Shown: piece by piece, positions 25,838 to 34,102 of the stretch
Position numbering within the stretch: the first letter of the stretch is position 1
Layout of the letters: the number at the start of each line of letters is the position of its first letter
Origin: Nocardia stercoris
GTDB taxonomy: Bacteria; Actinomycetota; Actinomycetes; Mycobacteriales; Mycobacteriaceae
Assembly (NCBI RefSeq): GCF_003696265.1
Contig: NZ_RFFH01000003.1
Span: forward strand, 1 to 64,000
DNA length: 64,000 nucleotides
Direction of reading: 5' to 3'
Translations under genes and position numbers: made by a program
The notes under the pieces: model-generated
Told to the model about the DNA's origin: nothing
Seen by the model: the letters and a program-made list of their open reading frames with translations, nothing else
Databases searched by the model: none

Positions 25838-26602
25838 TCAGATTCCCAGCGACTCGATCACCATCCGAGCGACTTTCGCGCCGGAGTACTGCTGTTGGCC
25901 GGTGATGAGGTTGCCGTCGCGGACGGCGAAGGCGCGGAACAGTCCGCCGGTGACGAAGTTGGCGCCCAGCGCGATGGCCTCGTCCTGGATTCGGAACGGC
26001 ATCACGGTGCGGCCGAGGGCTTGATCGGAGAAGTCCTCTTCGACGTTGGAGAAGCCGGTCATGGTCTTGCCCTCGACGAGCGGCGTGCCGTTGTCGGCGA
26101 CCACGTCCAGCAGCGCGCAGGTGCCGTGGCACAGCACCGCAGTCGGCTTCTCGGCGGCGTGGAATGCCGCAATCGTGGCAGCCAGATCCTTGCGGCCCCG
26201 GAAGGTGAACATCGGCGACTGGCCTCCGCAGACCACGATGGCGTCGAAGTCGTCGTGGTTCCGATCAGCCAATACAGCGGTATCGTCCAGCAGGGCAGCC
26301 AATTCGGGGGTGTTGATGAAGCCCATGGTGATCAGATCGTCTGCCGACCAGCGGCTCTCGTCGCGCGGATCGGACATGGCGTCCATCTCGACACGTCCGC
26401 CGTCGGGGCTGGCTATGCTGATATCGTAACGGGCCCTGGTGAATTCGTAATAGGGGTGTGTGAGCTCGGCGGCCCAGAAGCCTACCGGAATGTTCAGCGC
26501 CGTCGAGGTCGACGGGTTGGCGACCACCATCAGCACTCGCGGACGCTGGGCACGGGTGACGTCGATGATCTCGTGATGTTCGGTCGGATACGCGATGGCC
26601 AT
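25838..26602 (-). CDS. DJ-1/PfpI-family protein
   Basis: A 254-residue class I glutamine-amidotransferase-like protein. It has PRVLMVVANPSTSTALN at the start, FDAIVVCGGQSPMFTFRG in the middle, and the nucleophile elbow AVLCHGTCALLDVV with the Cys expected for Hsp31/PfpI relatives. These proteins act as glyoxalase III, chaperone or protease-like enzymes. I start it at ATG 26602, 7 bases after a GGAGG box. The frame extends further upstream across the YciI gene. It pairs with the YciI gene 112 bp upstream on the same strand. The pair exists in decayed form at 8348-8989. Confidence 0.85.
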   Translation of the reverse strand: MAIAYPTEHHEIIDVTRAQRPRVLMVVANPSTSTALNIPVGFWAAELTHPYYEFTRARYDISIASPDGGRVEMDAMSDPRDESRWSADDLITMGFINTPELAALLDDTAVLADRNHDDFDAIVVCGGQSPMFTFRGRKDLAATIAAFHAAEKPTAVLCHGTCALLDVVADNGTPLVEGKTMTGFSNVEEDFSDQALGRTVMPFRIQDEAIALGANFVTGGLFRAFAVRDGNLITGQQQYSGAKVARMVIESLGI

Positions 26603-26714
26603 TGCCGGTCCTCCGATGGTAGGGAAAGACTTCACCGCAGATGCCATGGACTGGCCCTCGGTGCGGTTCGCGGGACTGTGATCGGACCGCGCGGCCATCG
26701 TTCCGGCGCGACGG

Positions 26715-27032
26715 TCAGGTGGCTGGGCCGCTCTCGTTGCGGGGGTTGAGGTAGCCGAGCTGGATCGATCGCAGATCGCCGCGCATGAAGCCTCCGCTGG
26801 TGACAGGCTCGTCAGCGATGATGCGCCGTGCGGTGGTCTCGTCGTCGGCGGTGAAGATCCCCACACCGGTATTGACCGTGCCCAGAGTAGGCCCGGCCGC
26901 CAGTAGCACACCGGCGGCGTCCAGTCGCGCCAGCCAGTCCCTGTGCGCGGCGAACGCGGATCTTTCGTCAGCGGTCATGGTTGCGATGAAATTGTCGCGA
27001 GGCGGATGCATGAACAAGATCCACTCGGCCAT
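26715..27032 (-). CDS. YciI-like protein (copy 2)
   Basis: A 105-residue YCII-related protein (MAEWILFMHPPRDNFIATMT, GPTLGTVNTGVGIFTADDET). It is a close twin of the gene at 8672-8989. The family has a conserved His in the first strand and an Asp near the middle, both present (H9, D64-D65 region), and no firmly known activity. It is the first gene of the PfpI pair. The upstream 80 bases are also conserved with copy 1, so promoter and gene were duplicated together. Confidence 0.8.
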   Translation of the reverse strand: MAEWILFMHPPRDNFIATMTADERSAFAAHRDWLARLDAAGVLLAAGPTLGTVNTGVGIFTADDETTARRIIADEPVTSGGFMRGDLRSIQLGYLNPRNESGPAT

Positions 27033-27110
27033 CTGCCGAGTATACGGTCACAGCGATAGTTGCTGGACTATTGCTCGGTGGCTGTCGGTGACCGCGGTCG
27101 TGTCCCGAGG

Positions 27111-27825
27111 CCGACGCTGCTTCGGGCCCAGGGCCGACGAGGCCCTACCTCTGTCACAGGGGTTCACAGGCAGTCGTCTCCGTGTCGGGGAAGGGCGATA
27201 TCCGCAGTTCAGTCCAGCTGCCAGAATCGGTCAGCGCCCCGCCGGGATTCACCGCGTAGCCAGACGTGGGGCCGCCAAGGTGCGGCTGGCTCGCAGTCCC
27301 GATATCCGGCCTTCGCGGCTGACACCGGGAGAACCCTCGAATGCCCCTGCGTCGGCTCTTTCTCGTGGTCACCGTCCGAGGTCTCCCGGCGATCCTGGTC
27401 GGCACGGCTCGGTATCGCGGCAGCGTTCTTCACCGCGGGATGCCTTGCGCCTGCCGTGGATCGACCATCGCAGCTACGGGAGCGTCCGATTCGTGGTCTT
27501 CCTCGGAGCCGGCCGCGCCGTGAAGGAAGCCCTTGCTCCCCAGGCAACTGCAGCGATCGTCGCGCCCCTCGGTATGAACCGTCACCTCGTCCTCTTCTGA
27601 CAGCCCGTCCACCGGATGGGCCGACCAGGTGACGTCGAATTGGTCTGAGTATCCGATCCCTCGCTCAGATCCGTTGCAGTGCAGCGATTCCCGGAATGTC
27701 CGCGACGGCAAGAACCTCGAAGTGCGCCTGCTCGCGATCGTGCTCGGACTCTTCGGCACCCGCGTCCTGGGATCTCAGCGCCGGATGTCGCAGATTGGGG
27801 CGGACGGCTCCGACGCGCCTCCGTG
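27111..27825. other. Stretch without a confident gene
   Basis: No intact gene can be supported between the YciI upstream region and the TetR gene. Near 27340-27440 the plus strand shows MPLRRLFLVVTV and, in another frame, GIAAAFFTAGCLAPAV, which together look like a lipoprotein signal broken by a frameshift. Nothing recognisable follows. Confidence 0.4.
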
Positions 27826-28479
27826 TCAAGGAATTGCGGCCTCGATCCGGGCGAGCTGGGCGGTCACGATCTCCTCGAATGCGGCGTGGCGGTCGGCCCC
27901 GAGGGGGCGGATCTCGCGGGCGAAGTGGGCCAGGGTGGGGAAGCGGTCGGGGTCGGCGCCCAGGACCGCGACCCGGAACTGCTCGATGCCCTGTTCGTAC
28001 TCGCCGGGGGTAAGGGTGTCGATGCCGGCCTCGGAGGCGATCAGCGCGGCGAGCAGGATCACGATCCGGTGGTAGTGGCGCGGAATTTCCGCATCGGGCA
28101 GGCCCGAGGCCCGCAAGGCCTGCAGGACCTCCTCCATGACCAGGCGGGAACCGGTGCCGCCGGAGCCATAGCGTCCCCAGAGTGCGGCGAGTTGGGGGTG
28201 CCGGCCGAAGGCCCCGCGCAGGCGCTGGGCGGTTGCGGTGATGCGTTGCTTCCAGTCGCCCTCGGGGCGATAGCCGTCCATCGCGGCCACCAGGATCCGG
28301 TCGGCGACCGCGCGCAGCAATTCGGTTTTGTTGCGGAAATGCCGGTAGAGGCTCGAGGAGTCGGTCCCGAGCGCCGCGGCAAGCTTGCGCACGCTGAACG
28401 ACTCGGCGTCGCTCGTACGCAGCAGCTCCGTCGCCGTATCCAGAATTTCCTCGGTCGACCAACGCCTTCGGCCTGCCAT
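27826..28479 (-). CDS. TetR-family repressor
   Basis: A 217-residue TetR regulator. The helix-turn-helix reads SVRKLAAALGTDSSSLYRHF (about residues 29-48), and the C-terminal ligand domain (TetR_C_1 type) includes QRLRGAFGRHPQLAALWGRY. It is divergent from the alpha/beta hydrolase gene at 28590, and the 110-bp gap contains two perfect small palindromes. It most likely represses that gene and itself in response to a substrate-like ester or ligand. Confidence 0.87.
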   Translation of the reverse strand: MAGRRRWSTEEILDTATELLRTSDAESFSVRKLAAALGTDSSSLYRHFRNKTELLRAVADRILVAAMDGYRPEGDWKQRITATAQRLRGAFGRHPQLAALWGRYGSGGTGSRLVMEEVLQALRASGLPDAEIPRHYHRIVILLAALIASEAGIDTLTPGEYEQGIEQFRVAVLGADPDRFPTLAHFAREIRPLGADRHAAFEEIVTAQLARIEAAIP

Positions 28480-28502
28480 CTAGCCCCTCTCGTCCAAGCT
28501 CA

Positions 28503-28546
28503 GCATAGCCTATGCACTTGACGATGCACGCGGTGCGTGCAACACT
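28503..28546 (+). promoter_or_regulatory. Promoter with two palindromes (TetR operator)
   Basis: GCATAG-C-CTATGC at 28503-28515 is a perfect 6+1+6 palindrome. TGCACGC-GGT-GCGTGCA at 28525-28541 is a perfect 7+3+7 palindrome. The second fills the 17-base spacer between TTGACG (28518-28523) and AACACT (28541-28546), so a bound repressor would block RNA polymerase directly. Confidence 0.65.
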
Positions 28547-28589
28547 GTGCGCATTGGCGGGCGGACGAGCCTGGCCGGGAGAGGGAGAG

Positions 28590-29558
28590 ATGGACATGAG
28601 CGAGACCACCGCTGTGCAGCGGCCACGGGCGCCGGAGTTCTCAGCGATGAAGCCCGAGGAACTGATCGCCTACCGCGACGCGGAGAATCGCTGGCGAGCG
28701 TCCAGCGCCGCATGGCCGCTCATCGGCGCGCCGGACCCCGGGGCCGTGATCGAGTGGCAGGAGTTGGCACTACCGGGCCGCGGCCTTCCGGTCCGGGTGT
28801 ACCGGCCCGCGTCGACGAGCGACGGCGGAGCCGACACCCGAACTGGCCTGCCACTTGTGATCCACGTGCACGGCGGCGGTTACGTGGGCACAGCAGCGCA
28901 ATGCGACTGGACCAACAGTCACCTCGCCGTCCACCTGCCCGCGCTCGTCGTCTCGGTCGAGCACCGCCTCGTCGGCCCGGACAGCACGCTCGGGCACGCC
29001 GCCGACGACGGGTGGGACGTGCTCGAGCACGTGGTGCGGCACGCCGCGCAATGGGGTGCCGACCCGGCTCGCACGGCGGTCTTCGGCGAGAGCTTCGGCG
29101 GGCTGATCAGCGCGCTGACCGCGATCCGAGCCCGGAACGCCGGCCTGCGGCTCGCCGCGCAGGTGCTGGTTAACCCCGCGGTCGAGGTGACCGAGACGAT
29201 GTACGACTATCCCTCCATCGCCGAGTACGCCTACGACCCGGGCCCCGCCGTGCCGGTACTGCGGCTCCTGCGTGGGTTCGCCGCCCCGCCGGGAACCGAC
29301 GCCCGCGCACTCTCGCCGCTGTACGCGGACGACCTGAGCGGACTCGCCCGCGCCCTGGTCGTGGTGCCGACCCAGGACGCACTCGCCGATCACGGCCGCC
29401 GCTATGCCGAGCGACTGCGGGCGGCCGGAACGTCCGTACAGCTCACCGAATATCCGGGAGCGCGGCACGCGTTCCTCACTCTGCCGGGCATGGAACCGCA
29501 GGCCGAGCTCGCCCAGGCGGAGATCCGCGAATTCCTCCGTGCGGCCCTGGCGGCATGA
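28590..29558 (+). CDS. Alpha/beta hydrolase, HSL-type esterase
   Basis: A 322-residue esterase of the hormone-sensitive-lipase family. The oxyanion motif is VIHVHGGGYVGTAAQ, the nucleophile elbow is AVFGESFGGLISAL (Ser), the acid residue lies near VPTQDALADHG, and the His is in YPGARHAFLTLPGM. It hydrolyses short esters or lactones in the cytoplasm. It starts at ATG 28590 (MDMSETT) behind a GGGAGAGGG stretch. It is divergent from the TetR gene, with the operator-like promoter between, so it is probably inducible. Confidence 0.88.
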   Translation: MDMSETTAVQRPRAPEFSAMKPEELIAYRDAENRWRASSAAWPLIGAPDPGAVIEWQELALPGRGLPVRVYRPASTSDGGADTRTGLPLVIHVHGGGYVGTAAQCDWTNSHLAVHLPALVVSVEHRLVGPDSTLGHAADDGWDVLEHVVRHAAQWGADPARTAVFGESFGGLISALTAIRARNAGLRLAAQVLVNPAVEVTETMYDYPSIAEYAYDPGPAVPVLRLLRGFAAPPGTDARALSPLYADDLSGLARALVVVPTQDALADHGRRYAERLRAAGTSVQLTEYPGARHAFLTLPGMEPQAELAQAEIREFLRAALAA

Positions 29559-29808
29559 CGCAGCAACGATGTATCTGAACACTCTTCCGACACGCTCGAT
29601 TCGGCAGTACAGGACGTTCAGCTGTCGCCGCCATGAACGATCCGGGATAACGGATCTGTGAATATCGTCCGAAGCCTCGACCGGAGATCTGGCCCTGCGG
29701 CTGCGAGACGGACGTCGTCTTCACGCCCTCGCTGCCGGTGACGCATCGCCTGCATACGAGCGCTGATCCAGGCCAACGACACCGATCCGGCGGCGTTCGT
29801 CTTTCACA
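29559..29808. other. Stretch without a recognisable gene
   Basis: Between the hydrolase stop and the IS630-like remnant I see no coding sequence of recognisable family and no structured RNA. It probably includes one end of the decayed insertion sequence. Confidence 0.45.
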
Positions 29809-30158
29809 CGCTTTTGTGGACCGAGCGGCGCAGCAGCTGTTGGGTGAGAAACCCGAACCAGCGTTCGACCTGGTCGAGCCACGGCGACCCGGTCCGGGGT
29901 GAAATGCACACGGAAACGCGGGTGCGCGGCGAGCCACTGCTGGACCGGCGGGGACTTGCGCGTCATTCCGGTCACCCCAACCTGGGCGGCGACATGGGTG
30001 TTGAACGCGCCGGGCTCGGCGCAGGCCAGCACAATCCGGCACCGCAACGCGAATGCCTGTGCCGATGTCGCTGCCCGCGCCCCTCGAATCAGCTCCTTAC
30101 GCTGGGCCTCGGTCACCACCGACTCCGGCCCCGACCTCGGCCGTCCAGTCCTCGCCAC
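29809..30158 (-). pseudogene. IS630-family transposase, internally deleted
   Basis: The frame starts as MARTGRPRSGPESVVTEAQR and includes SAQAFALRCRIVLACAEPGA and HVAAQVGVTGMT, the N-terminal HTH of IS630-type transposases. It jumps directly to PVQQWLAAHPRFRVHFTP from the DDE catalytic end, then needs a frameshift to read WLDQVERWFGFLTQQLLRRS and stops at 29809. About half of the transposase between the two parts is missing. Confidence 0.8.
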
Positions 30159-30189
30159 CGTCGAATCCTATACTTAGGCAACGGATTTC

Positions 30190-31436
30190 AGGCGCGGAAC
30201 ACTAGCTCGAGTGTAACCCTGTCGGCGTGGCCGCGGCCCGGCTGGGGTTGGTGCGTGAGCGTTGCTGGCGGCCTTCATGTGGACGTCGTGGCGGTCTGGG
30301 CAGCTGGTTGCGGCGGCCCGCCGGATCCCGGCCGTGAGGGTTTCGGTGCGCTGGCCGGACAGGCGATGTTCGGGCGCAGGTGCCGAAATACCCGACGGAC
30401 ACATGTTGGCGTGAGTTGTTGCGCGGCAAGGGGGTTTCTCCCATTGTCGTCGTTGGTCGGCGGCAAGGCTGCGAGCGCGGCGCAGCTGGGTGTAGGCGGC
30501 GAACAGCATTCAGGTCCATCGGTCCGCGCTGTCGGGGTCGCGGAGTTTGGGGGGCGGTCCAGCCTAGGGTTTGCTTGAGCATGCGGAAGGTGCGCTCCAT
30601 GTCGAAGCGGCGCAGGAACGCTTGCCAGAGCAGATCGACAGTGTCGGTGTCGAGGCCGATGCCCGAATGCCAGAGCCAGACGGGTTTCGGTATCGCGCCA
30701 CTGGGCAGCCGTGCGACGTCGAGGCGGATCACAGTGCCTTCGATGACGGGGAGTTTTCCGGCGGCGGCGACCCAGGACGAGCGGTGGGTCAGCCGGGGAG
30801 GTAGCCGGTCCCACGAGCGGGCATGCGCGGGTCCGTGAAGCCTGGTCTCGGTGAGTGTTTCGGTCGCTGGTTCACCCCAGGTCGCGGGGTCGCCGAACAC
30901 GAACTCGCCACCGTGGCGGGGCGGGCGTCCCTTGGTGCCGGGCAGCCAGGGCGGCCGGACGTCGCAGGACACGGTCCGAGCGCATCCGGGCCAGCACTCG
31001 CACCGGCAGATCCGACAGCAGGAACGCCAGCCGCGGCCCGTCGTAGCCGGCATCGGCGATGACCCAGATGTCGGGATCACCGGGACGCTACTGACCGGCG
31101 GTGGTCAGATTGCCGATCACCGACCGCAACGGGCTGCGGTGACCTCGGCGGCGTCGTCACCCGGTACAAGCCGGACCGCATCCAGTAGTGCGGTCCAGGA
31201 GCTGCGGCCGGTCTCGAGCGCGACCACCACCGAGAACGGCCAGCCCGGGATCATCTGGTGAGTGTTCTTGGCCCGGCCGTAAATGTGACACAGGATCCGC
31301 TGTGGGCAGGTGTGCGCTTCGGGCCGCAGCCGGCAGGTGATGTCCACCGCCAGCACCAGTCGCCCGTCCGCGGCCCGCGGCAGCGGCACCGCTGCCAGTG
31401 CCCGCCGCAGACCGGGGACCAGCCCCGAGGTTAAAA
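30190..31436 (-). pseudogene. IS701-like (NF041680-type) transposase, frameshifted
   Basis: Several minus-strand frames together spell one transposase: PLPRAADGRLVLAVDITCRL, then MIPGWPFSVVVALETGRSSW and LLDAVRLVPGDDAAEVTAA. After a frame change it continues with RHGGEFVFGDPATWGEPA, VIEGTVIRLDVARLPSGAIP and FLRRFDMERTFRMLKQTLGW. The C-terminal part breaks into further frames. The order and phrases match the family annotated as NF041680 in actinomycetes. At least three frameshifts are needed, so it is inactive. Confidence 0.78.
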
Positions 31437-31545
31437 CTCAAGCTAGCTGACCCTACCCGCCGAGGGCTGAACGGCCTGGAGGCGGATGCGGTGCCGCTCC
31501 CCCCACTTCTCCAGCGGGCGTAGTGCGATATTCAGCTCCTCACCG

Positions 31546-31644
31546 CGTACGTTCTCGAAGGCATACGGGCTCGCGGCGCTACGGATCGGGTACGGCGTCG
31601 CGGGAGCGGACCTGGCGGCGCGGATCGGGCGCTGGCAGCTGCCG
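31546..31644 (+). pseudogene. PLP aminotransferase fragment (HisC-like)
   Basis: Encodes RTFSKAYGLAALRIGYGVAG followed by ADLAARIGRWQLP. This is the PLP-lysine segment of class I/II aminotransferases of the histidinol-phosphate type (the Lys in SKAYGL forms the Schiff base). Sequence on both sides is unrelated, so it is an isolated internal fragment. Confidence 0.65.
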
Positions 31645-32120
31645 AACACGACACCTCGATGGAGGTGGGGGCATGCGACTGGGCGGCCGGCACAGGGGAG
31701 TGGCGGGTAGGCAGCCGGTGTGGATGAGTTCCGGTTCGTTCGCAGGCTCTCGCCGATCGGGGAGGACATGGTCGGCAATTTTTGTAGAAATGTGGATATG
31801 CGCATCCAAGAATGTAAGCCGTTGATGCCGCGTCGAACAACCTCTGCGGACCTCCGGGCTGCTCTTTCAAAAGCGGCTGTGAGGGGAGCGGTGTTGCGCG
31901 CGGTGTGGTTGGTCGGCCGGCGCTGAGCCGGTTCCTGGTGGTGTCGCCCCCCAGGGGCTCGGTCTCCCGGCGCTACTCCCGCTGGTTGGGGCAGGCTGTG
32001 GGCGCGAGGCTGGCGGAGGCTTGCCTTGCGGCGCTCTGACCGGGCTCGGCCGAGTGTGGGTACCTCAGCCGTTGCCGGTCGCCGAACCCGCTCCGGCGTC
32101 CGAAGATTCACTCGGAAGCG
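31645..32120. other. Stretch without a recognisable gene
   Basis: A region of somewhat lower GC around 31770-31890 with short open frames only. A 68-codon frame at 31720-31926 has no ribosome site or family resemblance, and I do not call it. Confidence 0.4.
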
Positions 32121-32151
32121 ACGATAGCCGTTGCTTCGCAGCGGCTATCGT
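32121..32151 (-). terminator. 14-bp hairpin downstream of the toxin pair
   Basis: ACGATAGCCGTTGC pairs with GCAGCGGCTATCGT around a TTC loop. It lies 28 bases beyond the stop of the 53-residue gene on the minus strand, so it can end that transcript. It is clearly related in sequence to the 18-bp hairpin at 33857-33895. Confidence 0.65.
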
Positions 32152-32178
32152 ATTGTTCTGCGTCCGGGGCGATCAAGA

Positions 32179-32340
32179 TCAGGCATTGTCGTTCTCCTCT
32201 TGCCCGCGTAGCCAGGAGTCCCATGCCTCGTAGTCGGGATGATCTCGATCGATCGTGACGAGAGCATCGCCGATTATCCCGTTGGTTTCGGCGCGCATCG
32301 GCACCGTCAGAGTTCCGTCGGAGTTGCGTGTTGCTGTCAT
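32179..32340 (-). CDS. Small protein downstream of the metallopeptidase toxin
   Basis: A 53-residue frame, MTATRNSDGTLTVPMRAETN to WLRGQEENDNA. ATG 32340 is preceded by AAAGGA nine bases upstream. It starts 15 bp after the stop of the toxin-like gene, on the same strand, and is followed by a hairpin terminator, so the two form an operon. It is acidic at the C-terminus, has no signal peptide or membrane helix, and contains ALVTIDRDHPDYEAWDSWLR. I do not recognise a family. By position it may be an immunity or accessory protein, but that is inference. Confidence 0.7.
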   Translation of the reverse strand: MTATRNSDGTLTVPMRAETNGIIGDALVTIDRDHPDYEAWDSWLRGQEENDNA

Positions 32341-32355
32341 ATCAATCGTTCCTTT

Positions 32356-33222
32356 CTAGAGCTGATCTGACTCGAGGCGGTGTTGTATGTCCGAGAAATA
32401 GCGTTCGAGCAGAGACCCCGAAGCCAGTTTATTCTTGCTTATTCCGAGGCCATCGGCGATAGCATAAGCTCGGTAATTGGGTGGCATATTGCGGTTGTAT
32501 ACCCAGCAGTCGAACCCCTCGGCGAAGGTTTCTGACCGTCCGGCGTCACCTGGCTGGGCAAAATAAGGATTCAATCCGTCCATCCGGTCGTACAGCTGTC
32601 GGAACTCTGCCGACTCGGACGCCGTGCCGAGGGCTGCGTCGAAGGCATGACCGGTCTCATGCAATGCCAGCGAGAGAGTATCGTGCTCGCCCTTGCTGCC
32701 GAGGGCCACCTGGTGCGTTGTCGTACGGTACAGTCCTGGTACGTTGTCCCAGGTCTGTCCGGGGGGCCAGCCGCGAGGTGTTACTCCGCGAAGGTCGGTC
32801 ATGATTTGGGTCACTGTGCCGTCGATAATATCTATGCCGCCTTCGGGATGGCTGGCGAAGTGCTCGAGGAGTTTGTTATGGAAGCTGTCGGGTATGCGTT
32901 CCAAGTCACGTAGGTGCTGTCTCGTGCGGCGCCGATTTCCGGTAACTCTGAGCCGGTCGCCGTATATGGCGGACAGGGGTGTGCTACTCCTTTTTCTTGG
33001 GCCGTAAAGCGGATTGAAGCCTGAAACGCGCGCGGCTTTGCCGGCATAAACCTGCCCCGCACCCTTCTGATCGGCGTTTTTCGCCATCTGTGCGGCTGCC
33101 TTTGCCCCATCGCTGATCTCACGCATGACCCCCGCATCGTGTTCGGCTGCCTCGCCCGCCCGAAGGATCGCCGGGACTATCCGCTCCTGAAACAGGCTGC
33201 CAATCGCCCTGCTGATCCGCAC
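32356..33222 (-). CDS. Anthrax-lethal-factor-like metallopeptidase toxin domain protein
   Basis: A 288-residue protein with LALHETGHAFDAALG (zinc motif HExxH at residues 188-192) and a downstream SETFAEGFDCWV (about 230-241) that supplies the third zinc ligand. This HExxH...FAE pattern is that of the lethal-factor-like (ATLF) peptidases used as warheads in bacterial polymorphic toxins. Residues 1-100 are helical and basic (SDGAKAAAQMAKNADQKGAG) with no signal peptide, suggesting delivery by a dedicated system or loss of a longer N-terminus. It starts at GTG 33222, five bases after AGGAG. The likely activity is cleavage of a target protein, as established for the family. The substrate is unknown. 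Confidence 0.72.
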   Translation of the reverse strand: MRISRAIGSLFQERIVPAILRAGEAAEHDAGVMREISDGAKAAAQMAKNADQKGAGQVYAGKAARVSGFNPLYGPRKRSSTPLSAIYGDRLRVTGNRRRTRQHLRDLERIPDSFHNKLLEHFASHPEGGIDIIDGTVTQIMTDLRGVTPRGWPPGQTWDNVPGLYRTTTHQVALGSKGEHDTLSLALHETGHAFDAALGTASESAEFRQLYDRMDGLNPYFAQPGDAGRSETFAEGFDCWVYNRNMPPNYRAYAIADGLGISKNKLASGSLLERYFSDIQHRLESDQL

Positions 33223-33481
33223 CCCGGCTCCTGCCCATCATGACGGTGGTCACCACAGACTGTAGATCGTTGTCACGCGGGCCACGGCCATCCCCTCGCA
33301 GGTGCGCATGCGCAGCAGGCCGGCTTGACGCTGACCGTCGAGGGCCGCCGCCGGCTCGTCCAGTGCTGCCAGACCCGCCCAATCGCTCCGGTCGCCGCGG
33401 AGATGGGGATCTCACGCCAGTGCGCGTCGAAATGGGTGAATTAGCAGTGGCGCTGGATAGACCGGACTCCAAGCTGCGGTC

Positions 33482-33632
33482 GATGCGGGGGTCCTGGCGG
33501 CGTCATGTGTAGATCGTCCGATCGCTGATCCTGAGATCACGCGCGACGTCAGCGACCGCCGGCCTCGACGAGATCCAGGACCATGCGCCGAAACTCCGTC
33601 GGATACTCACGCCGTCCCCTGCCGCTCCTTCA
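33482..33632 (-). pseudogene. Transposase OrfA-type helix-turn-helix remnant
   Basis: Reads GRGRREYPTEFRRMVLDLVE in one frame and, after a one-base slip, VADVARDLRISDRTIYT followed by TGA where the family has Trp. This is the N-terminal HTH of an IS3-type OrfA with a frameshift and a nonsense codon. It is separate from the OrfB remnant at 34103. Confidence 0.65.
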
Positions 33633-33639
33633 CATCAGT

Positions 33640-33856
33640 GGCACAAGAACCTAGCCACGCGACTACGGAAAAGCCGGGGCAGACCAAAGTCTCCGGACAA
33701 GGCCAGGGGATTCAGTTCGCCATTGCGGTGCCGTCGGTCCGCTCGAACCTGATGAGACGGTGGCAGTTCGCCGAGCTCGGCCAGGCTCACTGACCGTTCT
33801 GTCGACGGCGGGTGGAAGCTACGACTGCGCCAAGGGGTGATCGACCTCTGTCATGA
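33640..33856. other. Stretch without a recognisable gene
   Basis: Short frames only, such as one ending RWQFAELGQAH at about 33791, with no recognisable family. Confidence 0.4.
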
Positions 33857-33895
33857 CATGACGAAAGCCGTTGCTATGCAACGGCTTTCGTCATG
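33857..33895. terminator. 18-bp perfect hairpin beside a tRNA-end relic
   Basis: CATGACGAAAGCCGTTGC (33857-33874) pairs perfectly with its complement at 33878-33895 around a TAT loop. It ends five bases before the tRNA-Leu 3' end relic at 33900, in the same relative position as the terminators at 40336-40358 and 48750-48780. Confidence 0.7.
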
Positions 33896-33899
33896 TTCC

Positions 33900-33915
33900 G
33901 TGTCCGGAGGGGGAC
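33900..33915 (-). repeat. Partial tRNA-Leu 3' end (candidate att site)
   Basis: GTGTCCGGAGGGGGAC is the complement of the tRNA-Leu(GAG) acceptor/T-arm end. The following ACATCGGCTAACCACACGG resembles the sequence after the relic at 23308 (ACATCCGCTAAACACGCGG), and both continue with GATCGACCTGCGGAAATGAT. The remainder of the tRNA is absent. Confidence 0.7.
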
Positions 33916-34069
33916 ACATCGGCTAACCACACGGATCGACCTGCGGAAATGATCGTCCAAACGGCACGCGGCAGTGCAGGTCATCGGCGGAACCACGACG
34001 TGATCGACCCACATGTGGGGCCAGGGGCTTGAGTCCCCTCAGCTCCACAGGTTTGTCATTGCGGGAACA

Positions 34070-34098
34070 TGAACCGTCACGGGTAAGGGACCGGCTTC
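34070..34098 (-). repeat. IS3-type terminal repeat, right end
   Basis: TGAACCGTCACGGGTAAGGG and the bases that follow match the left-end repeat at 22295-22323 in inward orientation. It lies directly beyond the stop of the truncated OrfB at 34103, where a right terminal repeat is expected. Confidence 0.7.
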
Positions 34099-34102
34099 GG
34101 TT

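Noticed and set aside
27341..27460. A lipoprotein-like signal (FFTAGCLAP) in the plus strand
   Set aside because: It needs a frameshift to connect to a start codon, and no mature protein of recognisable type follows.
31720..31926. A 68-codon plus-strand frame in a lower-GC patch
   Set aside because: It has no ribosome site, no recognisable family and no link to a neighbour.
22295..34098. A composite transposon bounded by the two IS3 terminal repeats
   Set aside because: The right repeat faces an OrfB remnant that lies outside the interval, so the two ends belong to separate partial copies and do not delimit one unit.
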